A stretch of 64,000 nt of DNA from Caballeronia temeraria (GTDB lineage: Bacteria > Pseudomonadota > Gammaproteobacteria > Burkholderiales > Burkholderiaceae). Within the stretch, counting starts at the first letter, position 1, and each line of letters starts with the position of its first letter. The notes below the pieces were generated by a model that had not been told where the DNA came from, did no database searches, and saw only the letters and a list, made by a program, of their open reading frames with translations. Below, one piece after another: positions 8,518-17,067 of the stretch. The position numbers and the translations under genes were made by a program. Location of the stretch: NCBI RefSeq assembly GCF_001544795.2, contig NZ_FCOI02000007.1, positions 1 through 64,000 of the forward strand, given 5' to 3'.

Positions 8518-9675
8518 TCAGGATGCGGGCAGTTCCTGCACCGGCTGGATGAAGTGAACGCGCCGCGTGTCGCCGGTGCTGCGGCCCGCGCCATGCGGCA
8601 CGCCGTGCTCCGTCAGCAACGCGCGCAGTTCGATGATGACCGGAAACACCTCGTGATTGTGATCCGCGCCCTGCCGGTCATGCGCTTCCTGCTCCCGCTC
8701 GACGATCCAGCGATCCTCCTTGAAGATGCGCTCGGTGAACCACACGAGCAGCGGCCACGCGGCATCGAGCAGGCCGGCGATCTTCGGGCGCCGGATCGAC
8801 AAGAGACCGAAGGTGCGGTTCGTGCGCTGCTCGGCGTCGAGCGGCACGTAGGCGATCCACAGGTCCATCACCATGGTGTCGTCCTTGGTGCGGATCTTCA
8901 GCGTCTGATAGGGATACTCGGTGCGGATCGTCATGACGTCCTTCTGGTCGTCGTCGGGCTTCGTGCCGCGCTTTTGCCCGAAGACGAGCGCCTCGCCGAT
9001 CGGCTGCTTGCCCGCCTCGCGCGCAAACGTGTAGTCGACTTCGATCCAGTCGTCGCCGCGCCGCCGGCCGAGCGAACGCGCGCGCATGCTGCCCATCTGC
9101 CGCCGATGCAGGAACTGATGGTTCATGTCCATCAGGTTCTCGTGCATGAACGAGTAGTGGCACTTCACCTCGCGGCCGAAGCGGCGCGTCTTGTAGGCGC
9201 GATCGGTGGCGGCGCTGAGGTCCGGAAACTTCGCCGTCTCGGCGAGCGCCGGGTCGCCCGTAAACACGAAGATGAGTCCGCCCGACTCGCGGCACGGATA
9301 TGCGCGCACGCCGTTGGGTAAGCGCTCACGTCCGAGATAGGGAATGTCGGTGCATCGGCCGGTGCAGTCATAGGTCCAGCCGTGATAGCAGCATCGAATG
9401 GATTCACCGTCGACGACACCCGCCGACAGCGGCACCTGCCGATGCGCGCAGCGGTCTTCCAGCGCGAACACCTTGCCGGACGCGGTGCGCACGAGCACGA
9501 TCGGATCGCCCGCGAAACGCACGCCATGCGCGCGGCCGGCCTTTACCTCGCGCGACCACGCGAGCGGATACCAGTGATCGGGATGAATGTCGACGCGGCG
9601 CAGATCGCGCGGCGGCTTCGCCGAAGTATCGATGGAACCGGCTTCCTGCTCGCCTTGCGGCAACGCTGCGTGCAT
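8518..9675 (-). CDS. Rieske non-heme iron oxygenase, alpha-subunit type
   Basis: A 385-residue aromatic ring-hydroxylating oxygenase alpha-subunit type protein. The Rieske [2Fe-2S] ligands are Cys76/His78 (CAHR) and Cys95/His98 (CCYHGW). The mononuclear iron site is seen as ENLMDMNHQFLH, with His186 and His190. GGAGG precedes the ATG at 9675. The length fits single-component-like VanA/phenylpropionate-type oxygenases. No reductase or ferredoxin gene is adjacent, so electron donors must be encoded elsewhere. The substrate cannot be told from sequence. Confidence 0.88.
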   Translation of the reverse strand: MHAALPQGEQEAGSIDTSAKPPRDLRRVDIHPDHWYPLAWSREVKAGRAHGVRFAGDPIVLVRTASGKVFALEDRCAHRQVPLSAGVVDGESIRCCYHGWTYDCTGRCTDIPYLGRERLPNGVRAYPCRESGGLIFVFTGDPALAETAKFPDLSAATDRAYKTRRFGREVKCHYSFMHENLMDMNHQFLHRRQMGSMRARSLGRRRGDDWIEVDYTFAREAGKQPIGEALVFGQKRGTKPDDDQKDVMTIRTEYPYQTLKIRTKDDTMVMDLWIAYVPLDAEQRTNRTFGLLSIRRPKIAGLLDAAWPLLVWFTERIFKEDRWIVEREQEAHDRQGADHNHEVFPVIIELRALLTEHGVPHGAGRSTGDTRRVHFIQPVQELPAS

Positions 9676-9801
9676 GTACGACGCCTCCGGTGAAGGGAGA
9701 TCGGATTAAGCGCCACGCTCGCGCGCAACGCAATGAACGACCATTCGCAGTCTACACGGCGTCGATCTTTTCGGCGCGCGCCACATGGCCGGGGATCGTG
9801 C

Positions 9802-10722
9802 TCACGTTCGCTCGCCGAGATGCGCGTGCAGATGGTCGATCAGCACGCGCACCTTCGGCGGCAGAAAGCGATTGGGCGGATAAAGCAGCCACACCGGCCC
9901 CTGATACGCGCGCGCCTGCATGTCCCAGTCCGCGAGCACGGCCTGGACGCGGCCCGACGCGAGCGCGTCGCGGGCGGCGAATTCCGGCAGCGCCGCGATG
10001 CCGAGCCCGCCTTCGGCCGCTTCGAGCCGCGCGCCCGCGTGATTGGCGATATAGCGCCCGTGCACCGCGACCGTCACCGTCTCGCTGCTCTGGCTGAAAC
10101 GCCAGCGATGATCGTCGGCGGTTTCGCCGAGATGAATGCAATCGTGATGCCCGAGCTCGCGCGGATGAAGCGGCGCACCCCGCTCGCGCAGATACGCCGC
10201 CGATGCGCACAGCAGCCAGCGCACGCGTCCGAGCGGACGCCCGGCGAGTCCCTGCGGCGGATGGTTCGTCGCGCGAATGACGAGATCGACGTTGCTGTCG
10301 AGCGGATCGATATCGTGATCGGTGAAGACGAGTTGCAGATCGACGTCCGGATAGGCCGCCAAAAATGCCGGCACGAGCGGGTGGATGACGGATTTCGCGT
10401 ACGCCGTCGGCGCCGACAGCGTGACGCGTCCCTGCGGCTTGCCCGAGACCTGCCCGGCTGCATCGACGGCACCCGCTGCGGCCGTGGCCATCTCGCGGCA
10501 ATGCCGATACACCTGAAGGCCCGATTCGGTGACACGGACCTTGCGCGTCGAGCGCTCGAGCAGCCGCGTGGCGAGCGCCTCTTCGAGACGCTTGATCTGG
10601 CGGCTGACCGTCGATGGCGTGCTGCCCAGTTGCCGCGCCGCGACCGAAAAATTGCCCGCATCGACGACGCGCGCGAACACGGCCATATCGGGCATCAGAT
10701 CGAAGAGATCAGCTAAATTCAT
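9802..10722 (-). CDS. LysR family transcriptional regulator
   Basis: A 306-residue LysR-type regulator. The N-terminal winged helix-turn-helix covers about residues 10-70 (NFSVAARQLGSTPSTVSRQIKRLE), followed by a linker helix and the substrate-binding co-inducer domain. It belongs to the branch that includes many CrgA/AaeR-like regulators starting with FARVVDAGNFS. It diverges from the EamA transporter gene at 10821 with a 98-bp gap, so control of that transporter is likely. It could also act on the Rieske gene downstream. Confidence 0.9.
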   Translation of the reverse strand: MNLADLFDLMPDMAVFARVVDAGNFSVAARQLGSTPSTVSRQIKRLEEALATRLLERSTRKVRVTESGLQVYRHCREMATAAAGAVDAAGQVSGKPQGRVTLSAPTAYAKSVIHPLVPAFLAAYPDVDLQLVFTDHDIDPLDSNVDLVIRATNHPPQGLAGRPLGRVRWLLCASAAYLRERGAPLHPRELGHHDCIHLGETADDHRWRFSQSSETVTVAVHGRYIANHAGARLEAAEGGLGIAALPEFAARDALASGRVQAVLADWDMQARAYQGPVWLLYPPNRFLPPKVRVLIDHLHAHLGERT

Positions 10723-10820
10723 TTGTGCATTCGCGACAATAAACCTGTGCCTCGGAACCCGATTATCGCTTCGATCGCATCATTCGACAATGACGGCTCC
10801 CTTCGCACCGGAGCCGCCGC

Positions 10821-11750
10821 ATGAACATCGAATCGCCCGTCCGACGTCTGCTTCCTCTGTCCGACCTTCTGCTCTTCGCCGTCGCGATGGTCTGGGGCAG
10901 CAGTTACGGCATCGTCAAGCACGCGCTTGCGTTTTATCCCGTGCTGGCGCTGCTCGCGCTGCGCTTCGGCATCACGTTCTGCCTGCTCGCCGTGAATCTG
11001 CGGCATCTGCGGCACGCGAATGCAGCGACGCTGCGCGGCGTGCTCGTCCTCGGCATGCTGCTGCTCGCAATCTTTCTGGCTGAGACGTTCGGCGTCCAGC
11101 ACACGCGCGCCGCAAACGCGGCGTTTCTGATCAGCTTGTGCGTCGTGCTGACGCCGCTCGTCGAATGGGCGCTGCTCAAGCGCCGTCCGGGCGCGGCGGA
11201 GTGGCTTGCGGTCGGTGTGTCGTTCGCGGGTGCATGGCTGCTCGCGAGCGATGGCGCACTCACCTTCGACTTCAATCTCGGCGATGGGCTCATCCTCGCC
11301 GCCGCCGTGCTGCGCGCGCTGTCGGTCTGCGTGACCAAGCGCGTGCTGCGCTGCGCGCCGCTGCCCGCGCTCACCGTGACGGCGGTGCAGGCGGGCGTGG
11401 TCGCATCGGGGAGCGCGCTCATCGCGTTGATGTTCGCGCCGTCGCAATGGCAGCCGTTGCCCGCGTTCGCCGGTCACGGCATGTTCTGGGGATCGGTGCT
11501 GTATCTCGTCGGCGCGTGCACCCTCTTCGCGTTTTTCGCGCAGAACTACGCGATCGGCCGCAGCAGCCCGACGCGCGTCTCGCTCCTGATGGGCAGCGAG
11601 CCGGCGTTTGGCGCGATTTTCGCGAGCGTGTGGCTCGGCGAACATGTGTCGATGGCGGGCTGGATCGGCGGCGGGATGATCGTCGCCGCGTCGCTGATGG
11701 CGACCGTGCCCTGGCGCGTCGTGTTCGCGGCGCGTCCGGGCGAAGCGTGA
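10821..11750 (+). CDS. DMT superfamily EamA-type transporter
   Basis: A 309-residue inner-membrane protein with about ten hydrophobic helices and the two EamA repeats of the drug/metabolite transporter superfamily. The first repeat opens with AMVWGSSYGIVKHAL; the second ends with SEPAFGAIFASVWLGE, the usual signature. GGAG precedes the ATG. It is likely an exporter of amino acids, nucleotides or small metabolites; the substrate is unknown. It diverges from the LysR gene, its probable regulator. Confidence 0.88.
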   Translation: MNIESPVRRLLPLSDLLLFAVAMVWGSSYGIVKHALAFYPVLALLALRFGITFCLLAVNLRHLRHANAATLRGVLVLGMLLLAIFLAETFGVQHTRAANAAFLISLCVVLTPLVEWALLKRRPGAAEWLAVGVSFAGAWLLASDGALTFDFNLGDGLILAAAVLRALSVCVTKRVLRCAPLPALTVTAVQAGVVASGSALIALMFAPSQWQPLPAFAGHGMFWGSVLYLVGACTLFAFFAQNYAIGRSSPTRVSLLMGSEPAFGAIFASVWLGEHVSMAGWIGGGMIVAASLMATVPWRVVFAARPGEA

Positions 11751-11762
11751 CCGCGACCTCGC

Positions 11763-12386
11763 TCAGGCGCGCTTCTCGAACACCACGCTGAAGTTGTTGG
11801 CCGGCATCGCGACCGTCTCCACGAGCGTGAATCCGGCCTTCTCGCCCAGCGCCTCGACCGCTTCCATCTCGCGCACGCCCCAGCGCGGATCGCGTGCGCG
11901 CAATTGCTGATCGAAGGCGTCGTTGCTCGGTGCGGTATGCGCGCCATTGCGCCGATACGGCCCGTACAGGAACAGTACGCCCCCCGCGTCGAGGCGCGCG
12001 CCGGCGCCGCGAAAGAGCGCCTCAGCCGCTTCCCACGGCGCGATGTGAATCATGTTGATGCACACGATCGCCGCCGCTTTCGCGATGCCCCAATCGTCGC
12101 TCAGCACATCGAGCGCGAGCGGCGCGTTCAGATTCGCGAGTCCCGCGTGAGCGCGCCACGCGGCGATGGAATCGCGCGCTTGCGCATCGAGATCGCTCGG
12201 TTGCCAGACGATGCCGGGCAACGCCGCCGCGCAATGCACGGCATGTTGTCCGGTGCCGCTCGCGATCTCGAGCACGACGCCGCTCGGCGGCAGAACGCGC
12301 GCGAGCACCGACAGAACCGCATCGCGATTGCGTTCGGCGGCGGGCGCGCGGCGGCGCACGGTGTCGTCGGATGAGGTTTGATTCAT
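11763..12386 (-). CDS. DUF938 family SAM-dependent methyltransferase
   Basis: A class I methyltransferase-like protein of about 207 residues. It has the DUF938 opening RRRAPAAERNRDAVLSVL, the SAM-binding motif VLEIASGTGQHAVH and the later CINMIHIAPWEAAE and LFLYGPYRRNG motifs. The ATG at 12386 is chosen since family members start just before this opening; upstream in-frame ATGs at 12410 and 12434 are possible and none has a strong ribosome binding site. The substrate of the family is unknown. Convergent with the EamA gene (12-bp gap). Confidence 0.85.
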   Translation of the reverse strand: MNQTSSDDTVRRRAPAAERNRDAVLSVLARVLPPSGVVLEIASGTGQHAVHCAAALPGIVWQPSDLDAQARDSIAAWRAHAGLANLNAPLALDVLSDDWGIAKAAAIVCINMIHIAPWEAAEALFRGAGARLDAGGVLFLYGPYRRNGAHTAPSNDAFDQQLRARDPRWGVREMEAVEALGEKAGFTLVETVAMPANNFSVVFEKRA

Positions 12387-12626
12387 ATGCGATTGCGCGT
12401 GTGCGCGCATCTCCAGGTGCGTGAAAGCCGACATGTCGTGTCGAGCCTAGCGGCACGCACGAATCGGCGTCAAGCGCGGCGCGCGCCGGAAAGCCAAGGC
12501 CCGAAGGATGGCGCGATTCGTGCTGCCGGATGACGCGATTCGCGTGGCCGATCCGCGCCCCTCGCCGGCGGAAACCGCGGATTGCCAGCAAACCTGTGTA
12601 TGCTCCGGTTGATCCCGCGTCCGCTT

Positions 12627-12697
12627 TTGCATTTTGCATGCACGCGTATTGCATTCCGAATGCCATATTGAATGCATTCCGAACGCACGCAAAATGC
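12627..12697. repeat. ATGC/TGCAT-rich intergenic cluster (site C) with a direct repeat
   Basis: This stretch contains GCATTTTGCATGC and two exact copies of GCATTCCGAA at 12651-12660 and 12674-12683 (23 bp apart), each flanked by AATGC. It lies upstream of the ankyrin gene and may be a control region. Together with sites at 1498-1555, 6347-6385 and 13344-13362 it forms a recurring pattern. The rest of the 12387-12780 gap shows nothing else. Confidence 0.4.
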
Positions 12698-12780
12698 CGG
12701 CGCAGCATGACAGAGAGCGAGCTGTGCATCCCCGACAAACTCAGGTCCGCATACGCGGTGCGATCGAAACGGAGTGAATC

Positions 12781-13320
12781 ATGCAGCACGACCAGAACCA
12801 GAACTCGCCGAAGCCATCGAACGACGGCCCCGACGACGACATGATCGCGTTCGCGAGCGAAGTGTTCGATGTCGCCCGCCGTGGCGACGCCGCGATGCTC
12901 GACGCGCTTCTCGCGAAAGGCCTCCCGCCCAATCTGCGCAACGACAAGGGCGACAGTCTCGTGATGCTTGCGAGCTATCACGGCCATGCCGACGCGGTGC
13001 GCGTGCTGCTGCAACACAACGCCGATGCGAACCTGCGCAACGACAATGGCCAGACGCCGATCGCGGGCGCCGCGTTCAAGGGCTTCCGCGACGTGATCGA
13101 AACGCTGCTCGCGCATGGCGCGGATGTCGAGGGTGCATCGCCCGACGGCCGCACGGCGCTCATGATCGCGGCGATGTTCAACCGTGTCGAGATCGTCGAC
13201 TTGCTGATCGCGCGCGGCGCCGATCCGGATGCACGCGACGCGGGCGGTTTCTGCGCGCGCGATGCCGCCGAGAAGATGGGCGCGCCCGACACGGCCGCCC
13301 GGCTCGCGAAAGTATCGTGA
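12781..13320 (+). CDS. Ankyrin repeat protein
   Basis: A 179-residue soluble protein with four ankyrin repeats from about residue 24 to the C-terminus; the clear ones contain DSLVMLASYHGHADAVRVLL, then GQTPIAGAAFKG and GRTALMIAAMFNRVEIVDLL. The N-terminal 20 residues are polar. There is no signal peptide, so it is probably cytoplasmic and mediates protein binding. GGAGTG precedes the ATG. Small bacterial ankyrin proteins of this type are sometimes linked to catalase or stress functions; nothing nearby shows the partner. Confidence 0.88.
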   Translation: MQHDQNQNSPKPSNDGPDDDMIAFASEVFDVARRGDAAMLDALLAKGLPPNLRNDKGDSLVMLASYHGHADAVRVLLQHNADANLRNDNGQTPIAGAAFKGFRDVIETLLAHGADVEGASPDGRTALMIAAMFNRVEIVDLLIARGADPDARDAGGFCARDAAEKMGAPDTAARLAKVS

Positions 13321-13343
13321 GCGTGAAAGCATTCGATTGGCAC

Positions 13344-13362
13344 AATGCACTCTGCATGCAAG
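13344..13362. repeat. ATGC-rich intergenic cluster (site D)
   Basis: A short copy of the same pattern: AATGCAC then TGCATGCAAG, 24 bp after the ankyrin gene stop. Included because it is the fourth such cluster in the first 14 kb. The call is weak. Confidence 0.2.
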
Positions 13363-13472
13363 ATTCAATCCGCTGAACGAACGACGCGTCGCGCACGTCG
13401 AATCGTTCTGACAAGCACCGATCCAACAACAAACCAGACAAGCAGGTGACCCGGAACCATGGAGCTTTTGCG

Positions 13473-14663
13473 ATGACAGGCGGTATCTCGCATCGGGGAG
13501 ATGCGTCGCCGATCGGCCTTCACGCGCTCGTGCGAGCGAGCCGGACGGACAGCGCCTTCGCTGCCGCCGCATATCTGATACTGCGCGTGGCCGCGTTCAT
13601 CGTCGCCATCGTGCGAACGTTGCGCGCAGTGCGCCTTACCGCGAGCCTGCCGATCGCCGCCGCCTGCGCGTTGTCCGCATGTGGACTGATGCCGCAGCAG
13701 GTGCCTGCGCCGATCGTCGAGCATTCCTATATCCCGGCGCCCGAAGAGACAGGCTCCGCCGAGCCCGAAGAGCCTCTGCCCGCCGTGCAGGCGCCGGAAC
13801 CCGCCTCCGCCGTGAAGCCCGCGCCCGCTCCGAAGCCCAAGCGCCGCGTCGTCAGGCCGAAGCCTGCGGAGCCGGCCGTCACGCCGCCGCCGGAACCGCC
13901 CGAGCCGCCGCCTCCGCCGCAGATCATATCGACGCGCATCATGCAGCACGATCAGTTGCACGGTCTGCTCGATGCCGAAGTGCAGCGCCCCGACGGCAAG
14001 GTCGTCGGCCGCGCAGTGGACATGTACGTGGATGCGTCCGCGAAGCCGAAGCTCCTGATGGTGAATCTGGCGGGCTTCCTTGGCGTCGGCGACCGCAAGG
14101 TCAATTTCCCGTGGACGGCCTTCCGCTTCACGCCGAACTCGAAGACCGCGCCGATCACCTTGATGCCGCCGCCTCCACCCGTCAAGGGCAAGCCGGCCGA
14201 TCCGGTGCCGAAGCCGCAGCCCGTCGCGGAGGCGCCTGCGAATCTCCTGCAACTGGTCGATTCGACGGTGACGCAAAAGAGTGGCGCGCGCATCGGACGC
14301 GTGGTCGACGTGCTCGTCGACGCTCAGGCTCAACCCCAGGCGCTCGTGATCGATCTCTCCAGTTCGCTCGCGGGCGACAAGCGCCATGTCGCGGCCAACT
14401 GGGGCGACTTGCACGTGCTCTCGCGCAACAAGCAATGGCAACTGCAGATGGATTTCAACGACGCGCAATTGAAGGCCGCGCCGACCTACTCGCCCGAGCA
14501 GCCGATCAAGATCGTGTCGCCTGTCGTGCCTGCGCCGGCGACGGCTGCGAGCGCGGCATCGGCGCCTGCTGCCGGATCGGGCGCATCGGGAACGGCGGGC
14601 GCGGCGGCCTCGGGCGCGGTGTCGGCGCAAGCGCCGGCTTCGGGTGCGCGCCCGGCCAGATAA
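13473..14663 (+). CDS. PRC-barrel domain lipoprotein
   Basis: A 396-residue protein starting at ATG 13473, which has GGAG 8 bp upstream; a GTG at 13446 is the alternative. A hydrophobic stretch followed by ALSACG (Cys near residue 70) looks like a lipobox, but it sits unusually far from the start. A Pro/Ala/Lys-rich linker (about 75-140) follows, then two PRC-barrel modules (about 140-215 and 255-330), each with a GR(A/V)VD.(Y/L)VDA core. The C-terminus is a low-complexity Ala/Gly/Ser tail. PRC barrels are protein-interaction domains; the partner is unknown. Confidence 0.75.
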   Translation: MTGGISHRGDASPIGLHALVRASRTDSAFAAAAYLILRVAAFIVAIVRTLRAVRLTASLPIAAACALSACGLMPQQVPAPIVEHSYIPAPEETGSAEPEEPLPAVQAPEPASAVKPAPAPKPKRRVVRPKPAEPAVTPPPEPPEPPPPPQIISTRIMQHDQLHGLLDAEVQRPDGKVVGRAVDMYVDASAKPKLLMVNLAGFLGVGDRKVNFPWTAFRFTPNSKTAPITLMPPPPPVKGKPADPVPKPQPVAEAPANLLQLVDSTVTQKSGARIGRVVDVLVDAQAQPQALVIDLSSSLAGDKRHVAANWGDLHVLSRNKQWQLQMDFNDAQLKAAPTYSPEQPIKIVSPVVPAPATAASAASAPAAGSGASGTAGAAASGAVSAQAPASGARPAR

Positions 14664-14694
14664 CGGATAACGACATCGATAACAGAATCACGAC

Positions 14695-15936
14695 ATGGTA
14701 ATTGCACGCAGTCTGCGCGCGCTCGACTGGCTGAACTTCTTCGTCGCCAACGTGCAGACCGGCTTCGGCCCTTTCATTGCTTCGTACCTCGCGGCCAACA
14801 AGTGGACGCAGGGCGAGATCGGCCTGATGCTTTCCGTCGGCACGATCAGCGCGATGGCGAGCCAGTTGCCGGCAGGCGCGCTCGTCGATGCGATGCGCAA
14901 CAAGAAGTTCGCCGCGCTCTCCGCGATCATTGCGATCATCGTGAGTGCGCTGTTGCTCGCCGCGAGCCCGACGTTCGTTCCGGTTTTTGCGGCGGAAGTG
15001 CTGCACGGCTTCGCGAGCTGCATGCTCGTCCCGGCGATGGCGGCGATCTCGCTCGCCCTCGTCTCACGTGCCGATCTCGGCGACCGGCTGGGCCGCAATG
15101 CGCGCTGGGCGTCGATCGGCAGCGCGCTGACCGCGGCGTTGATGGGCGCGTTCGGCGAGTATCTGTCGCTACGCTCGGTGTTTTTCCTGACGGCCGCGCT
15201 TGCGTTGCCGGCGATCGTCGCGCTGCGCATGATTCACTACGATGCGCTCCCCGTCGTGCCGCGCGCATCGCCTGGCAAGCCCAAACTCACGCCCGAAGGC
15301 GAAGAGCGCGAGTCATTGCGAGAGTTGCTGAAGGACAGGCGACTGCTGATTTTTGCGGCGTGCGTGGTGCTGTTTCACCTCTCGAACGCGGCGATGCTCA
15401 ATCTCGCCGCCGGCGAAGTGACGGCGCACATGGGCGACAACGTTCAACTCGTGATCGCGGCGTGCATCATCGTGCCGCAGTTCATCGTCGCGGCGTTATC
15501 GCCGTGGGTCGGGCGGCAGGCGCAGAAGTGGGGACGCAGGCCGGTGCTGATTCTCGGATTCTGTGCGCTGCCTGTACGGGCGATTCTGTTCGCGGGCGTG
15601 AGCAGCCCGTATCTGCTCGTGCCGGTCCAGATGCTCGATGGCATCAGCGCGGCGGTGTTCGGTGTGATGCTGCCGCTGATCGCGGCGGATGTCGCGGGTG
15701 GGCGTGGGCATTACAACCTCACGATCGGGTTCTTCGGGCTTGCAGCGGGTGTCGGGGCGACGCTTTCGACTGCGGCGGCGGGTTTTGCCGCGGATCGATT
15801 TGGCACTGCGATGAGCTTCTTTGGTCTGGCCGGGGCTGGCGCGCTTGCCGTGCTGATGGTCTGGCTCGCGATGCCGGAGACGCGGACCGATCATGTGGTG
15901 AAGGAGGATCAGGCTAAACCGCCTGTGGAGGTTTGA
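14695..15936 (+). CDS. MFS transporter
   Basis: A 413-residue inner-membrane protein with about twelve hydrophobic helices. It carries the major facilitator loop 2-3 pattern (ALVDAMRNKK) and a central hydrophilic loop near residues 185-215 between the two six-helix halves. It resembles the MFS group that also includes bacterial arabinose/tetracycline-type exporters; the substrate is unknown. It follows the PRC-barrel gene by 31 bp, so the two may be cotranscribed. Confidence 0.87.
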   Translation: MVIARSLRALDWLNFFVANVQTGFGPFIASYLAANKWTQGEIGLMLSVGTISAMASQLPAGALVDAMRNKKFAALSAIIAIIVSALLLAASPTFVPVFAAEVLHGFASCMLVPAMAAISLALVSRADLGDRLGRNARWASIGSALTAALMGAFGEYLSLRSVFFLTAALALPAIVALRMIHYDALPVVPRASPGKPKLTPEGEERESLRELLKDRRLLIFAACVVLFHLSNAAMLNLAAGEVTAHMGDNVQLVIAACIIVPQFIVAALSPWVGRQAQKWGRRPVLILGFCALPVRAILFAGVSSPYLLVPVQMLDGISAAVFGVMLPLIAADVAGGRGHYNLTIGFFGLAAGVGATLSTAAAGFAADRFGTAMSFFGLAGAGALAVLMVWLAMPETRTDHVVKEDQAKPPVEV

Positions 15937-15952
15937 TGCTTTTTCTGCCGCT

Positions 15953-16035
15953 GGATCCCGTTTTCTTTTGGGTCTATTGGCACAGCCGCCCCGCACAGGG
16001 GCAGCGCTAATAGACCGACAAGAAAACAGGATTCC
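15953..16035. repeat. Large imperfect inverted repeat between convergent genes
   Basis: Arms of about 38-40 bases pair with few mismatches: the left arm begins GGATCCCGTTTTCTTTTGGG and the right arm reads the same on the other strand with small changes, ending in GGGGC/GCCCC around a short loop. It fills the gap between the convergent MFS and asparaginase genes. It may act as a bidirectional terminator even though no long T run follows the stem, or it may be a REP/MITE-like element. Confidence 0.65.
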
Positions 16036-16037
16036 AC

Positions 16038-17036
16038 CTAATACATATCGAAAACCCTCTGCAAATCCCGCCCCTGCGAACCCAACGCCAACGCCAGCAT
16101 CAACAACACCCGTGCCTTATAAGGATTGAGCGTCCCGGCGCTGACGGTCCCAAGCGCATCATCATTCGCTGCGCCGTTGCGCATCACGTGCCCCGCCCCC
16201 ACGCGTGACGCGCGCACAACGGCAACGCCTTGCTTCACCGCATCCGCAAGCGCTTGAGTGAGCGTCGCATGCATGGACCCATTGCCCGTGCCCGCCACAA
16301 CGATGCCCCGCACACCCGCCGCGACAAGCGCATCGACCGTCACACGCGACGCATCCGCGTAACTCGCGACGATCTCGACCATCGGCCATTGCCCGCTCGC
16401 CGAGAATTCGCTCGACGCAGTATGCGGCCGCACGACCGTCCGCTGAAACTCGACGCGTCCGTCCTGCACAAAGCCGAGCGCGCCCGTTTCGGGCGACCGG
16501 AATGCATCGACGGCATACGTGCTCGTCTTGGTGACATCGCGCGCGCTATGGATCTGGTTGTTGAACGCGACGAGCACGCCCTTGCCCGCCGCATCCTTCG
16601 ACGCCGCGACCGTCACCGCGTTGAGCAGATTCAGCGGACCATCGGCGGAAAGCGCGGTCGACGGACGCATCGCAGCCGTGAGCACGACAGGCTTCGTGCT
16701 CTTCACGACGAGATGCAGCAGGTACGCGGTTTCTTCGAGCGTATCGGTGCCGTGCGTGACGACGACGCCATCGATATCGTCCTGCGCGAGCAGCGCATCG
16801 ATGCGCTTCGCGAGCGTCGTCCACAGCGCGGCGCTCATGTCCTTGCTGTCGATGCTCGCGATCTGTTCCGCGTGGATCTGCGCGACGGAGCCGAGCGCGG
16901 GCACGGCGTCGAGCAGCTTGTCGACGCCGACGACGCCCGCCTTGTAGCCCGCCGTCTTCGATGCATCGCCCGCCGATCCGGCGATGGTGCCGCCCGTTGC
17001 CAGCACGGCGATGCGAGGTAGAGAGGATGTGTTCAT
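16038..17036 (-). CDS. L-asparaginase, type II-like
   Basis: A 332-residue asparaginase/glutaminase-family enzyme that hydrolyses asparagine to aspartate and ammonia. Active-site motif 1, ATGGTIAG, lies at 13-20; motif 2, HGTDTLEET, lies at 95-103; RDVTKT carries the conserved lysine. The long conserved AMRPSTALSADGPLNLLNAV stretch and SGTLNPYKAR ending match E. coli AnsB (type II). Unlike AnsB no signal peptide is visible, so it is probably cytoplasmic. Start at ATG 17036; no strong ribosome binding site is seen. Confidence 0.9.
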   Translation of the reverse strand: MNTSSLPRIAVLATGGTIAGSAGDASKTAGYKAGVVGVDKLLDAVPALGSVAQIHAEQIASIDSKDMSAALWTTLAKRIDALLAQDDIDGVVVTHGTDTLEETAYLLHLVVKSTKPVVLTAAMRPSTALSADGPLNLLNAVTVAASKDAAGKGVLVAFNNQIHSARDVTKTSTYAVDAFRSPETGALGFVQDGRVEFQRTVVRPHTASSEFSASGQWPMVEIVASYADASRVTVDALVAAGVRGIVVAGTGNGSMHATLTQALADAVKQGVAVVRASRVGAGHVMRNGAANDDALGTVSAGTLNPYKARVLLMLALALGSQGRDLQRVFDMY

Positions 17037-17067
17037 GCCGGCGATTGTAAATCAGCCGGCGCGCAAC

